From: PALSA-968 sp964387075
Lineage (GTDB): Bacteria > Bacteroidota > Bacteroidia > B-17B0 > Aurantibacillaceae
Length of the DNA stretch: 64,000 nt
Assembly (NCBI GenBank): GCA_964387075.1
Contig: CAYLVB010000005.1
Span: 124,001-188,000 of the forward strand
Direction: 5' to 3'
Positions 9,312-19,159 of this stretch are shown in pieces. The notes beneath the pieces are model-generated. The model was given only the letters and a program-made list of their open reading frames with translations, had not been told where the DNA came from and searched no databases. A program made the position numbers and the translations under genes. Numbering within the stretch: position 1 is the stretch's first letter; each line of letters opens with the position of its first letter.

Positions 9312-10397
9312 TTAATTACCGTATTTCACGGGCGAAGCGTTTCCTTTGATGGCACCGAACTCACGACGTTGTTTGAACAGTCCCGACTTCAGGTTGGTCC
9401 ATGAAATAGAAAGCTCGAAAGCGCCGGTTCCGCGGTTTGCCTTTTTCCAGGGAGAAATGGTCTGGTCGTAAGAGAAACCGAACATCCATTGTTTATACTC
9501 CAGCATGAACTGGGGAATTACAGCATCGCCATACCGATAATAAAAACCCATGTGAATAGCGGTCTCCACCTTCAGGCCGGTTGTCTTGGTCTCGTCCTTG
9601 AAACGATAACGCACAAAAGTACCGATGTTGTACTGGTGAAAAGGTTTTTGATACATGTAAATGAGGCTCGGCAACAGGCTCACAGGCGAGTTCTTGATAT
9701 CGATGCGCGACTGGGCGCTGAACACATAACGGCGCGCCACCACTTCGGTAGAAAGCCCGCTGAAGATGATCTTGGGTTGATTGAGGTGATAACCCGCTAA
9801 GCCCATACGCAAAGAGAAATGCACGTTGCGATCAAAGTTCTCCTGCATCGTACTGTACTCATAGGTCATACCGGAGCAAACATCGAAGAAGAAGAAATTA
9901 CGTTTTCCCTCGGCAAAAGGTTCCTGGTTGGGAAGTTTAGGATCAAAAGCGTTTCCTACGTATTGTACGCCCCAGCTAAGCTTATCGAAGTTAGCCGACA
10001 CCTGTCCTACACCTGCGCCTATGGCCAGTGCCATTTTACTGCTTTTGCCCGTTGAAAGAACCACATTGCTGATCATATCAACTTTGAGGTTGCTCCATTT
10101 AGAATCGCCGGCTTTGTCCTGGAAGATCAGTCCGCCAAAACCGATGAACGCCTTTTTGGTTTTTTTGATGCCCACGTTGGCGTCGAATCCCGCTGCCATG
10201 GTAGTATACCCCGCGTTGGCGGTGAACCACTGTGTGCGGTAATTGAGTATGCCGCGCGCGTACCCGTCAAAGAAACCCGCGTTGGATGGGTTGATCTGCA
10301 AGGGAGCCCTGCTCAACTGCGAGAAGTGAATATCCTGCGCGAAGGTGCAGACACCACTGAAGAGTATGAGCTTTAAAAGTAATTTTCTTGTCGCCAT
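9312..10397 (-). CDS. PorP/SprF family type IX secretion membrane protein
   Basis: Outer-membrane beta-barrel of the PorP/SprF family (361 aa), which helps particular T9SS substrates, chiefly those with type B sorting domains, to be secreted or attached. Signal peptide MATRKLLLKLILFSGVCTFA; then the family hallmark near the mature N-terminus, IHFSQLSRAPLQINPSNAG, followed by RTQW and repeated beta-strand patterns. It starts 2 nt after the stop of the CotH-like type B cargo, a tight coupling that suggests it serves that protein specifically. It could also serve other type B proteins in this window, which have no PorP/SprF neighbour of their own. Confidence 0.93.
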   Translation of the reverse strand: MATRKLLLKLILFSGVCTFAQDIHFSQLSRAPLQINPSNAGFFDGYARGILNYRTQWFTANAGYTTMAAGFDANVGIKKTKKAFIGFGGLIFQDKAGDSKWSNLKVDMISNVVLSTGKSSKMALAIGAGVGQVSANFDKLSWGVQYVGNAFDPKLPNQEPFAEGKRNFFFFDVCSGMTYEYSTMQENFDRNVHFSLRMGLAGYHLNQPKIIFSGLSTEVVARRYVFSAQSRIDIKNSPVSLLPSLIYMYQKPFHQYNIGTFVRYRFKDETKTTGLKVETAIHMGFYYRYGDAVIPQFMLEYKQWMFGFSYDQTISPWKKANRGTGAFELSISWTNLKSGLFKQRREFGAIKGNASPVKYGN

Positions 10398-10399
10398 AA

Positions 10400-13351
10400 C
10401 TATCTTACTAAGGTAATGTTACCTTTTTCTTTAAACGTTTTTCCGTTAATGATGATGTTATACCTCCAGGCGTATACGCCCGCCGGCACATCGGTTCCGT
10501 TGAACTTACCGTTCCATCCTTCGGATTTATCCGCCGACCGGAAGATCTGCTCGCCCCAGCGGTTATACACCTCTAATTCGTAACTGGAGGCTTCCGCTAT
10601 CCCATATACATTGAAGATGTCGTTATTGCCATCGCCATTCGGTGAGAAACCGCTTGGTATCAGTGGAGTTCCATAGGTCTCGTGCGCCGGGCGTAATTTA
10701 AAGATGGCTGTAACACAACCGTCGGAAGGCACATAGAAGGTAACGCTATCGCTGTATATATTTGGACTTAGTGTGTACTTATTATCCGCTTCCCAATGAT
10801 CGAAGACATAGTTCTGGTATGGATAAGCCTTCAGCACGTTGATGATACTGTCGAAATATTTTCCGTTCCAGATAAAATTCTTAAGGGTAAGCGAGTTCAG
10901 TTGCACGTAACCTGAATTAGGCGGATCCACGTTAACGCAGAGGTTAAACGGACCCTGGATCTCGGGGAAACAGTTTGTTAATCCCTGGTTAACCAAAGTA
11001 CAACGCTGCATGATGTAAATTTTCATGCTGTCAAGCTGGTCGTTCCAATACTTTACGGAGTCGCAACCGATGCAAACCCCATTGGCGTCGCCCATGTTAT
11101 ACCATGCGTGACCGGCCATTGAGTTCTTGGTAAGCAGACTTCGGACGTACTTGAGGTGATCGGTGAGCGAGTCGCAGGTAAGTGCTGTGTTCAACAGATC
11201 GGAATAGCGCGTGATGAATTCGCTTTTGAATGTATCGTTGGCCATTAATTTGAACCAAAGTGGCACGATGGGATAGGAGCCATTACCGGCGTTATTCCCA
11301 TAAGAAGGCCAACTGAGGCTGTAACCTGCCATAAAATCGCAGGGATCGCTGGTTGGCGTGAGGTTGGCAACTCCAGCGGAGTTAAACCTGTCATATCCCC
11401 ATGTAAAATCTGTATTGCTTAATGCAAAACGCCACTTGGCCTGTGTGGTGCGATGATCGGCCGTATCATTGGGCAAACCTTTCCACCAGATACCGTAACG
11501 TTTGATAAAGTCCGTATTTACACTCAACATGTTGTAGATCATGTAATCGTTGAGCGAGTTGAAGTCAAGTGAATCGGAGATGCGGTAATACAAGGTTGGT
11601 ACGTGCACGTTGGTGTTGGTTTGCATGGCCCAACTGTAGAACCAGTTCCATTGGGTAAGCCCGGTTGGTGTAGTTACCGGCGACACGTTTTGCGCAGGCC
11701 CGTAAATATTGTTAGCAACGATAGCCGCGCGATACCGGTCGTAATAATAGCCGGTATACAGCGTATCGATCTGTTCCTTTATATAATAGATACCATGGGG
11801 AAGTCCATTGATGACCATATACGTTGGCGCGTAATGCGCCTGCTCGTATTTTAATTTATGTCTTAAACCCATGGTATGGTTAAAGAAATCGCGAATGTGC
11901 GCGGGAAGGAATTGATTGGTGGGAGCCAGTAAGCCGGGGAAAAGGTAATTCTCTTCAGCGGCCGACCGGAACAGGATCTCGCGGAAATCACTTCGGTCAC
12001 TGTATCCCAAAGTGGCATCCGTGAACAGTTTTGAATTTACACGGTAGTTATACCCATACTCATCCTCTGATCTGAAAACGAATTGCCATTGCTTGCGGTT
12101 GGTGCCGGGACCAATCGGGTTAAAGAAATCTACTTTTCGCACATGGCCCTGCCCGATCCCTTTAAAAGCATCTTTGTCGTTCTTATCAAAATGATGAATG
12201 ATCATTGGCATAGAATCCTTGGCCGGCGGCAATGCCTGCAGGAATAGATTTGTATCCACACAAACGCAGGTAACACTCATCTGATGATATTGACGCAAAG
12301 TATCATCCAGGTAAGCTCCGTAGAACTCAAAACCGTCGAGGTAGCGTTGCGGCACAGAGGCATCATGGGTCATGATCCGCACCATGGCTACAGGGCCCAA
12401 ATTAGGTGGAGGCCCCGCATTAAAATTTCCTGTCAACGGAGTCCCCGGTGTTCCCCCCGAAACTACCTGAGAAAAACCCTGAGCGGTACTATTATAGACA
12501 GGAGGCGTACAATCGTTTGTTCCATTTATCTCAACGTTGCCGTATCCCTGGTAATTATACCAGGCGTTGTTGACCCCTAAAGCGCATGCCGTATCGGTTA
12601 TCGTCAATGCCGGCGGGCCACCGGCATAATATCCGGGCTTGGGCGTGACCTGTGGGGTTGGACAATAATCTACATACCATGCCGGTGGGTTTGGAATGGC
12701 TACGCCCGCCGGATGATAGGGATTGGGTAAACCCGGTGTTGGGGTTTGATAAAGTTTCCAGGTAAGAGGAATGAGCCAGGTGTGAGGCGAGGGAGGATTA
12801 GCGAGTCCGCCATCCTGCCTGAACTCTCTGCCCCACGAGTGGCCGGGTTTATTTTTGTAGCGGTATACATCGATCGAATCCCTTACATTCACAAGGCTAC
12901 CGTTGTTCTCTGATAAATAGATCTTGGTACCGGGTTTAGTTTGATCTACTGAAAAGTTAGTGTGCAGGTCAACACCAATTGTGGCGCTATTGGTGCCCGC
13001 GGCGGCGATCACGGCCGCATCATGACCACAAAGAAAAATAACCACCACCTTATGGCTGTCTACCTTGAGATAATTGCCTAAAGGAATTTGTGTTGGAAAT
13101 TGCCATTTGCGCAGGTTGTAACGGTCGTCGCTCAGGTACCATCCGCTCAAGCTATAGGTAGCGGTGCTGGAAGTATTGTATATCTCTACCCAGTCAGGGC
13201 TTCCATGATAACCGGCTCCGCCAATAGGATCATTGGGAGTTCCGGGGCCGCCGTTATTAGCGAAAGAGAATTCACTGAATCTGAATTTTTGCCCGAAGCC
13301 CGGGAGAGCTCCAAAAAGCATGATGACGATGGCTAAGTACCTAAATTTCAT
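10400..13351 (-). CDS. CotH-kinase-like protein with lamin-tail domain and T9SS type B sorting domain
   Basis: Secreted surface protein of 983 residues. Signal peptide about 1-20; a lamin-tail domain about 22-150 (FRFSEFSFANNG, WVEIYNTS, SLSGWYLSDD); a CotH-like region about 390-800 (RSAAEENYLFPG, PTYMVINGLPHGIYYIKEQ, KWRFALSNTDFTWGYD). The spore-coat kinase CotH has a DxD-type metal site near this last motif; here it reads NTDFTWG, so activity is uncertain. The final ~90 residues are a type B sorting domain (SGFSPNGDGNND ... GNITLVR). Its mRNA is predicted to begin near 13421 with a hairpin at 13374-13388. It heads an operon with the PorP/SprF and M1 genes. Confidence 0.88.
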   Translation of the reverse strand: MKFRYLAIVIMLFGALPGFGQKFRFSEFSFANNGGPGTPNDPIGGAGYHGSPDWVEIYNTSSTATYSLSGWYLSDDRYNLRKWQFPTQIPLGNYLKVDSHKVVVIFLCGHDAAVIAAAGTNSATIGVDLHTNFSVDQTKPGTKIYLSENNGSLVNVRDSIDVYRYKNKPGHSWGREFRQDGGLANPPSPHTWLIPLTWKLYQTPTPGLPNPYHPAGVAIPNPPAWYVDYCPTPQVTPKPGYYAGGPPALTITDTACALGVNNAWYNYQGYGNVEINGTNDCTPPVYNSTAQGFSQVVSGGTPGTPLTGNFNAGPPPNLGPVAMVRIMTHDASVPQRYLDGFEFYGAYLDDTLRQYHQMSVTCVCVDTNLFLQALPPAKDSMPMIIHHFDKNDKDAFKGIGQGHVRKVDFFNPIGPGTNRKQWQFVFRSEDEYGYNYRVNSKLFTDATLGYSDRSDFREILFRSAAEENYLFPGLLAPTNQFLPAHIRDFFNHTMGLRHKLKYEQAHYAPTYMVINGLPHGIYYIKEQIDTLYTGYYYDRYRAAIVANNIYGPAQNVSPVTTPTGLTQWNWFYSWAMQTNTNVHVPTLYYRISDSLDFNSLNDYMIYNMLSVNTDFIKRYGIWWKGLPNDTADHRTTQAKWRFALSNTDFTWGYDRFNSAGVANLTPTSDPCDFMAGYSLSWPSYGNNAGNGSYPIVPLWFKLMANDTFKSEFITRYSDLLNTALTCDSLTDHLKYVRSLLTKNSMAGHAWYNMGDANGVCIGCDSVKYWNDQLDSMKIYIMQRCTLVNQGLTNCFPEIQGPFNLCVNVDPPNSGYVQLNSLTLKNFIWNGKYFDSIINVLKAYPYQNYVFDHWEADNKYTLSPNIYSDSVTFYVPSDGCVTAIFKLRPAHETYGTPLIPSGFSPNGDGNNDIFNVYGIAEASSYELEVYNRWGEQIFRSADKSEGWNGKFNGTDVPAGVYAWRYNIIINGKTFKEKGNITLVR

Positions 13352-13373
13352 CTATTTACATTTTATTTGTTAG

Positions 13374-13388
13374 GAAGACCGGGTCTTC
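13374..13388 (-). promoter_or_regulatory. Perfect hairpin in the 5' leader of the CotH-like gene
   Basis: GAAGACC, one base, GGTCTTC: a 7-bp perfect stem 23 nt upstream of the CotH ATG and inside its predicted leader. No run of T follows, so a terminator is unlikely. Confidence 0.5.
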
Positions 13389-13427
13389 TTTCCAATATTC
13401 TATCCGTACTTTTGTTGGCTTGACCCA

Positions 13428-13458
13428 CAAAAATAAGGAATATATCTAAGATAACCAA
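13428..13458 (-). promoter_or_regulatory. Promoter of the CotH-PorP-M1 operon
   Basis: Minus-strand TATTTTTG (13428-13435) matches TAnnTTTG, with TTG (13456-13458) 20 nt upstream, fitting the Bacteroidota TTG/TAnnTTTG promoter pattern. It implies a leader of about 70 nt. Confidence 0.6.
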
Positions 13459-13547
13459 TATCTTAACAATGCTCAAATATAACAAAATATTGTCTTAATA
13501 AGTTTTTTTCAGGCCTATTTACAGGCTTGGTAATTTTATGGCCGCAG

Positions 13548-14318
13548 ATGGTAAAAAAGATCATTACTTATAATGTCAACGGTATACGGGCCGCTATGGG
13601 AAAAGGTTTCCTCGATTGGTTAAAAGCTGCCGATCCAGACGTGCTCTGCCTCCAGGAAATTAAGGCCAGTCCCGAACAATTTGGTGTACTTGATTTTGAA
13701 GCACTGGGTTATCACCATTATTGGTATCCCGCGCAGAAAAAAGGATATAGCGGAGTTGCTTTGTTGAGCAAACAAAAACCGGACAAGGTTGTATACGGCT
13801 GCGGCATGAAAATATATGATGATGAAGGAAGAGTTATTCGCGCCGACTTTGGTGATACTTCTATATTGAGTGTTTATCATCCCAGCGGCAGCAGTGGCGA
13901 CGAGCGCCAGGCCTTTAAAATGAAATGGCTCGATGATTTCCTGGATTTCAGTAATGATCTTCGTAAAAAAAGAAGCAAGCTCATCATCAGCGGCGATTAT
14001 AATATCTGTCATAAGGCCATCGACATTCATAATCCCATCAGCAACGCGAAGAGCTCCGGTTTTTTGCCGGAAGAAAGAGCGTGGTTCGACAAATTTGTGG
14101 ACGCCGGTTATGTAGATACTTTTCGCGAGTTCAACAAAGAACCGCATCAATACAGTTGGTGGAGCTACCGCGCCAATTCGCGCGCCAAAAACCTGGGTTG
14201 GCGTCTCGACTACAACATCGTAACAAAAGACCTGCAAGACAAATTGAAATATTCCTTCATACTTCCCGACGCCATGCACAGCGATCATTGTCCCGTTGTG
14301 CTCGAAGTTGATCTCTGA
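13548..14318 (+). CDS. xth: Exodeoxyribonuclease III (AP endonuclease)
   Basis: Base-excision-repair nuclease that cuts 5' of abasic sites and removes 3' blocking groups. The 256-residue protein shows every family motif in order: YNVNGIRAA, LCLQEIKA (metal-binding Glu), GDYNICHKAID (Asp-Asn pair), WSYRANSRAKNLGWRLDY and SDHCPV (catalytic Asp-His). I start at the ATG 13548 (MVKKIITYNVNG); the longer frame begins with a TTG at 13527 and adds seven residues outside the family. It is a stand-alone plus-strand gene, divergent from the CotH operon. Confidence 0.95.
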   Translation: MVKKIITYNVNGIRAAMGKGFLDWLKAADPDVLCLQEIKASPEQFGVLDFEALGYHHYWYPAQKKGYSGVALLSKQKPDKVVYGCGMKIYDDEGRVIRADFGDTSILSVYHPSGSSGDERQAFKMKWLDDFLDFSNDLRKKRSKLIISGDYNICHKAIDIHNPISNAKSSGFLPEERAWFDKFVDAGYVDTFREFNKEPHQYSWWSYRANSRAKNLGWRLDYNIVTKDLQDKLKYSFILPDAMHSDHCPVVLEVDL

Positions 14319-14487
14319 TCTTTTCATTGCTGACCTTCCGATAAGACTTTTGATCGCACCGACTTTTGAACAGACAGGTGTTAATGGATATCCACACTAA
14401 TTAACAATGCCGTGTAAATAAGTAGAGGTCGTGCTACTCCGTGCAGGCTTCTTATTGTCGGACTTTTATAGGCAGTAATTTTTCGGA

Positions 14488-16626
14488 ATGAGGAAAGTGT
14501 TTCTATTATTAGCCGTGCTCGCGTTTAGCGGAAGGTCGATCGCTCAAAGCATTGACGCGCTGAACGAGGATGCGGAATTCTATATGGAAACGGAGGATTA
14601 CCAACGTGCCTATGAAACTTACGGCAAGCTGGAAAAGAAAGATCCGAAGAACGCCTATTATAAATACCAGAAGGGTATCTGCTCCATGCACCTGCCCGAC
14701 AAGAAGCAGGAGGCCATGTTCCTTTTTGAGAAAGCCTATGAAATGGAGCCGGGTGAGCAGGGTATCCTTCTACAGCTTGGTAAGGCCTATCACCTCAATT
14801 ATAAATTCGATGAGGCCATCACCTACTTCAATAAATTCCTGGCCACAAATCCTGCAGAAGAATTTCAAAGGAAAGAGGCCGAGAAATTAGTGGCGAACTC
14901 GCAATCCGGTAAACGCATGACGCAAACCATGCTCGAAGCGGAGATCCGTAACCTGGGAGAGCCTGTTAATAGTAAGGAGCAGGAATACTCGCCGGTGCTG
15001 TCGGCCGATGAATCTGTATTGATGTATACCTACCGCGGAACAAAAAGTACAGGCGGTATGATGAACGGAAAGTTCAAGCCCGATCCGGAACATGGTATCT
15101 ATTACGAAGACATTTTTGTTTCTACCAAAACCAAAGAGACCTGGTCGGAAGGATTGGGCATCCCCCAGCTTAATTCAAAACAATTCGACGCTTCGATCGC
15201 TATCTCTCCCGATGGACAAACACTCTTTGTATATAGAAGTACGGAAAAAGACAGCGGTGACATCTACATAAGCACCCTGGAAGGCGATGATTGGATCGCT
15301 CCTGAAAGACTGAAAGGAGACATCAATACCAATTGGTATGAAGGCGGTTGTTCGATCACAGCCGACGGGAAGCTCCTTTATTTTACCAGTGAGCGGCCGG
15401 GCGGTATAGGCGGGCGTGATATTTACGTGGCCGAAAAACAGGAAGACGGAAGCTGGAAAAATGTAAAGAACCTGGGGCCCACGATCAATACCAAATACGA
15501 CGAAGACTCCCCGTTCATTCACCCGGATGGTGTAACACTTTTCTTCAGTTCGCAGGGCCATAACAGCATTGGCGATTACGATATCTTCTATACCATCCGG
15601 AAAGAGAACGCATGGATCGATCCTATCAATATGGGTTATCCTTTGAACACAACCGATGATGACCGTTATTACGTGATCAATGCCAAAGGCGACAGGGGGT
15701 ATTTCTCCTCTAACCGTATCACGCACGGCGGTAACGGCTCGCAGGATATTTTCACCGTAACTCCCGGTATCCTTGGTGATAAACCTGTTCTTGCCATGGT
15801 GCTTGGGGTTATTTATGGCAATGGAAAACCAATGGAAGGCCAGCTGGAGATAGCCAAGAAAAGTACAGGGGAGATCATTGGTCCTTTCTCTTCGAACGCG
15901 AAGACCGGGAAATACCTGGTTGCTTTAAGTCCCGGAGAAACCTATGTGTTTACAGTGCGTTCAACAGGTTATCCGGAAGTAAAGGAAGAGCTGAATATTG
16001 AAAAACTGGATAAGTTCGTTGAGATCCACAAGGATTTCCACCTGGTGAAGGATGGCTATGTGGATCCGGAAGTAGCAAAGCAGAAAAAACTGAACGACAT
16101 GATCGCGATGATGGATACCATGACCTCGGTTCCTGATTCGTTCAGGCTAGAGCCGGACCCAACGCCTACTGTTACTACCACTAATCCCTGCGCTGAATTT
16201 AAAACACTTGATTTCTCGGCGTTGAAAGGAAAAAGCCTGAATGACCCTAAAGTATACGCGGCGTTGCTAGCCATCGGAGAAAAGATCTGTTCAGAGAAAA
16301 TGATCTTTAAGGTGCAGATAGCCGCCTATCGTTTCCCCAGGAATTACAAATGGAAACACCTGGCGGAGTTTGGTACCCCCGAAATAGTGGATTACCCCGA
16401 TGGCATTACACGTTTTACACAAGGCAAGTTCAATGGTATACACCTCGCCGAGGCACAAAGACAAAAAGCCATACGAAAAGGTCAGGGAGATGCCTGGATC
16501 GTAGGATTCATTGACGGCAAGCGTTATACACTGGAGGAGCTGATCATGGTGGATTTTTACAACAAGAACATTGCAAGATTTAACGAGAATCTGCAGCTCA
16601 TAAAAGACTACATTAGCTACAAATAA
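14488..16626 (+). CDS. TPR / PD40 beta-propeller envelope protein with SPOR-like C-terminus
   Basis: Periplasmic or outer-membrane-associated protein of 712 aa. Domains in order: signal peptide (1-19), TPR repeats (about 22-150), a PD40/WD40-like propeller (about 165-430; SPDGQTLFVYRS, TADGKLLYFTSERPGG, HPDGVTLFFSSQGH), a carboxypeptidase-regulatory-like domain (about 435-525) and a SPOR-like peptidoglycan-binding region (about 605-690; FKVQIAAYRFP, WIVGFIDGKRYT). The TPR-PD40-CRD order is that of the T9SS accessory protein PorE, but PorE ends in an OmpA-type domain, whereas this ends in a SPOR-like one. It may therefore be a functional analogue. The small membrane-protein gene follows after 10 nt, probably in one operon. 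Confidence 0.8.
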   Translation: MRKVFLLLAVLAFSGRSIAQSIDALNEDAEFYMETEDYQRAYETYGKLEKKDPKNAYYKYQKGICSMHLPDKKQEAMFLFEKAYEMEPGEQGILLQLGKAYHLNYKFDEAITYFNKFLATNPAEEFQRKEAEKLVANSQSGKRMTQTMLEAEIRNLGEPVNSKEQEYSPVLSADESVLMYTYRGTKSTGGMMNGKFKPDPEHGIYYEDIFVSTKTKETWSEGLGIPQLNSKQFDASIAISPDGQTLFVYRSTEKDSGDIYISTLEGDDWIAPERLKGDINTNWYEGGCSITADGKLLYFTSERPGGIGGRDIYVAEKQEDGSWKNVKNLGPTINTKYDEDSPFIHPDGVTLFFSSQGHNSIGDYDIFYTIRKENAWIDPINMGYPLNTTDDDRYYVINAKGDRGYFSSNRITHGGNGSQDIFTVTPGILGDKPVLAMVLGVIYGNGKPMEGQLEIAKKSTGEIIGPFSSNAKTGKYLVALSPGETYVFTVRSTGYPEVKEELNIEKLDKFVEIHKDFHLVKDGYVDPEVAKQKKLNDMIAMMDTMTSVPDSFRLEPDPTPTVTTTNPCAEFKTLDFSALKGKSLNDPKVYAALLAIGEKICSEKMIFKVQIAAYRFPRNYKWKHLAEFGTPEIVDYPDGITRFTQGKFNGIHLAEAQRQKAIRKGQGDAWIVGFIDGKRYTLEELIMVDFYNKNIARFNENLQLIKDYISYK

Positions 16627-16636
16627 GCGATCCTAT

Positions 16637-17089
16637 ATGGAAACGTCTGAATTCGTTCCGGAAGAAAAACCCCGAGGGTTAAAAGTACTTTGTGTACTGA
16701 CTTTTATCTATACTTGTTTTTTTGGATTCTTTTCATTGTTAGGCTTAGTATTTGCCAAACCGTTGATGAACTTCATGGCAAAACTCTATACTCAAATGGA
16801 AGAGGCTCCGGAAGTAAAAGAAGAACAATTGCAACAGATGAGACAACTCCTCGAGCTTGGTACTGTTAAATTCTCATTGTATTGTGGCGTGGGGCTTCTA
16901 CTATTCGCTACTTCTTTCTATGGCGCGCTACAAATGTGGAATCTGAAATATAAGGGATTTATTTTTTATGCCATTGCTAATGGCGTGTTGCTCATTTCCA
17001 ATAGTGTACAAATGAACATATTTGGGGTTATCATGGATGCATTGTTTCTCGGGCTATATTTCTGGCAAAGCAAGGCGTTAAAAAAATAA
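16637..17089 (+). CDS. Small multi-pass membrane protein of unknown function
   Basis: A 150-residue protein I do not recognise. An N-terminal charged stretch (1-14) precedes a membrane helix (about 16-45). A charged, glutamine/glutamate-rich amphipathic segment (about 54-72) follows, then three more predicted helices (about 77-95, 103-120, 123-145) and a short KALKK tail. It lies 10 nt after the TPR/PD40 gene and is followed by a terminator, so these two genes form a closed transcription unit. A role with the envelope protein is an inference from position only. Confidence 0.6.
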   Translation: METSEFVPEEKPRGLKVLCVLTFIYTCFFGFFSLLGLVFAKPLMNFMAKLYTQMEEAPEVKEEQLQQMRQLLELGTVKFSLYCGVGLLLFATSFYGALQMWNLKYKGFIFYAIANGVLLISNSVQMNIFGVIMDALFLGLYFWQSKALKK

Positions 17090-17111
17090 GAGAACAAAAA
17101 TCTTTAGAAAG

Positions 17112-17137
17112 ATCCGGTCCCGCGGCCGGATTTTTTG
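17112..17137 (+). terminator. Rho-independent terminator abutting the next start codon
   Basis: ATCCGG (17112-17117) and CCGGAT (17126-17131) form a 6-bp GC-rich stem followed by TTTTTTG. The tail ends only 3 nt before the ATG of the DUF255 gene at 17141, so this gene can have almost no independent leader downstream of the terminator. Confidence 0.7.
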
Positions 17138-17140
17138 TTT

Positions 17141-19159
17141 ATGAAACATACAAATTCGCTTATACACGCTAAAAGTCCGTACCTGCAGCAGCACGCGCAT
17201 AACCCCGTGAACTGGGAGATGTGGGGCGATGCCGCTTTTGAACGCGCTAAGAAAGAAGATAAACTGGTTTTGGTGAGCATTGGCTATTCCTCGTGCCATT
17301 GGTGCCACGTGATGGAACACGAATCGTTCGAAGACGAAGCAACTGCCGCGTTAATGAACGAGCATTTCGTAAATATTAAGGTCGACCGCGAAGAGCGACC
17401 GGATGTGGATCATATTTACATGACGGCCGTGCAGTTGATGGGTGGCCACGGAGGCTGGCCACTCAATTGCTTTGTGCTTCCTGATGGCAGGCCCATTTAC
17501 GGAGGTACGTATTTCCAGAAACAAAAGTGGAACGACATCCTGCGCAACCTGGCAACACTCTATAAACAGAACCGCAATAAAGTGGAAGAATACGCTGCAG
17601 AACTAACCCAGGGAATAAAACAGGTAAGCGAGTTCGCGCCGGCGGTTGAAGATGACCGGGCGGTGCTCAGCATGGAAGAGATGACCGAAGCGGTAACTAA
17701 ATGGTCGAAAAGATTTGACAAAAAAGAAGGGGGCAACCAGGGGGCGCCCAAATTCCCGATGCCGGGAAATTATCTTTTTTTGCTCCGTTTTGGCGTTCTC
17801 GCTAACAACGAAGAGTCGTTGCAGCAAGTACACCTTACGCTGCGTAAAATGGCGGAGGGAGGTATTTATGATCAATTGGGCGGTGGTTTTGCCCGTTACA
17901 GTACCGATCCGCTATGGAAAGTGCCGCATTTTGAAAAAATGCTTTACGACAATGCGCAATTGATAACGTTGTATAGTGAAGCTTATCGCCAGCATAAAGA
18001 TCCGCTTTACAAACAAGTGGTTTACGAGACCGTGGCCTTCCTTGAAAGAGAGATGACCTCGCCCGAAGGCGGTTCTTACAGCGCACTGGATGCCGACAGC
18101 GAAGGGAAAGAAGGTTTGTTCTACATCTGGACAAAAGAAGAACTACAGGAGATCCTGAAAAAGGATTTTGCGGTTTTCGCTGATTATTATTCTGTGAACG
18201 AGCTGGGGTATTGGGAAGATGAAGCCTACATCTTATTGAGAGGAATGCCCGAAAAGGCTATTCTTGAGAAACATGCTATCAGCCAGGAAGTGCTTGACCA
18301 GGTGATATGGGAGAGCAAGGAAAAACTGATGAAAAGGCGGGATCAAAGAATAAGGCCCGGATTGGATGATAAGATCATTGCCTCCTGGAATGGATTGATG
18401 ATCCGGGGCCTCTGTGAGGCCTATGCGAGCTTTGGAGACAAGAAATTCATTGACCGGGCACAAAAGAACCTGCAATTTGTTATGAGAACGATGGTAAAGG
18501 CGGATGGCTCGATTTTTCGCTGCGCCAAGGGTGCGGAAGGCTATGGAAACGCGTTCCTGGATGACTACGCTTTTATCATTGACGCTTTTATAGCTTCGTT
18601 CTGCAGTACGGGGAATGAAAAAGACCTCCAAACGGCCGTGCGATTAACGGAACATTGCTTCTCTAATTTCTATTCGGAAGAACAGGGATTGTTCTATTTC
18701 AGTCCCAAACGTGGAGAGCCCCTTGTATCCCGCAACTTCGATGTAAGTGACAATGTGATCCCGGCTTCTAACTCACAGATGGCGCTGAACCTTAAAGCGC
18801 TTTACAGCCTAACCGGTACAAGTTCTTACAAGGAAACAGCGGAGCGTATGCTTGGCAGGATGCAGACAGAAATAAGCAGGGCGCTCTATTCGAACACGAA
18901 CTGGGCCATCGCAGCCCTGCAGGCTAATTTCCCCTTCTACGAGGTCTGCGTTGTTGGTAAAGATGTTGATGAATTCAGGTCGCGCCTTGCGGAACATTAC
19001 CATCCAAATGCCATTTTTGTTTACAGCAAAACGGCATCCGGGGCCTACCTGCTAAAAAACAGGCATACAACCGGTGAAACCCGCGTGTACGTATGCCGTA
19101 ATAATGCATGCAGCGCTCCCGTTCTATCCGTACCGGAAGCGCTTGAACTATTGAAATGA
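17141..19159 (+). CDS. DUF255 / YyaL (SSP411-like) thioredoxin-fold protein
   Basis: 672-residue protein with an N-terminal thioredoxin-like domain and a C-terminal (alpha/alpha)6 barrel resembling N-acylglucosamine epimerase or glycosidase folds; the reaction is unknown in this family. Visible hallmarks: SPYLQQHAHNPVNW at the start, the cysteine pair CHWC, DREERPDVD, GGWPLNCFVLPDG, GGTYF, and KFPMPGN, FEKMLYDNAQL and SWNGLMIRGL further on. No signal peptide, so cytosolic. I use the ATG 17141; the longer frame starts with a TTG inside the terminator tail. Its stop overlaps the next gene's start (ATGA). Confidence 0.92.
   Translation: MKHTNSLIHAKSPYLQQHAHNPVNWEMWGDAAFERAKKEDKLVLVSIGYSSCHWCHVMEHESFEDEATAALMNEHFVNIKVDREERPDVDHIYMTAVQLMGGHGGWPLNCFVLPDGRPIYGGTYFQKQKWNDILRNLATLYKQNRNKVEEYAAELTQGIKQVSEFAPAVEDDRAVLSMEEMTEAVTKWSKRFDKKEGGNQGAPKFPMPGNYLFLLRFGVLANNEESLQQVHLTLRKMAEGGIYDQLGGGFARYSTDPLWKVPHFEKMLYDNAQLITLYSEAYRQHKDPLYKQVVYETVAFLEREMTSPEGGSYSALDADSEGKEGLFYIWTKEELQEILKKDFAVFADYYSVNELGYWEDEAYILLRGMPEKAILEKHAISQEVLDQVIWESKEKLMKRRDQRIRPGLDDKIIASWNGLMIRGLCEAYASFGDKKFIDRAQKNLQFVMRTMVKADGSIFRCAKGAEGYGNAFLDDYAFIIDAFIASFCSTGNEKDLQTAVRLTEHCFSNFYSEEQGLFYFSPKRGEPLVSRNFDVSDNVIPASNSQMALNLKALYSLTGTSSYKETAERMLGRMQTEISRALYSNTNWAIAALQANFPFYEVCVVGKDVDEFRSRLAEHYHPNAIFVYSKTASGAYLLKNRHTTGETRVYVCRNNACSAPVLSVPEALELLK

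Noticed and set aside
14319..14487. Weak inverted similarity CCGATAAGA / TCTTATTGTCGG before the TPR/PD40 gene
   Set aside because: The arms differ by gaps and are more than 100 nt apart; not distinguishable from chance by eye.
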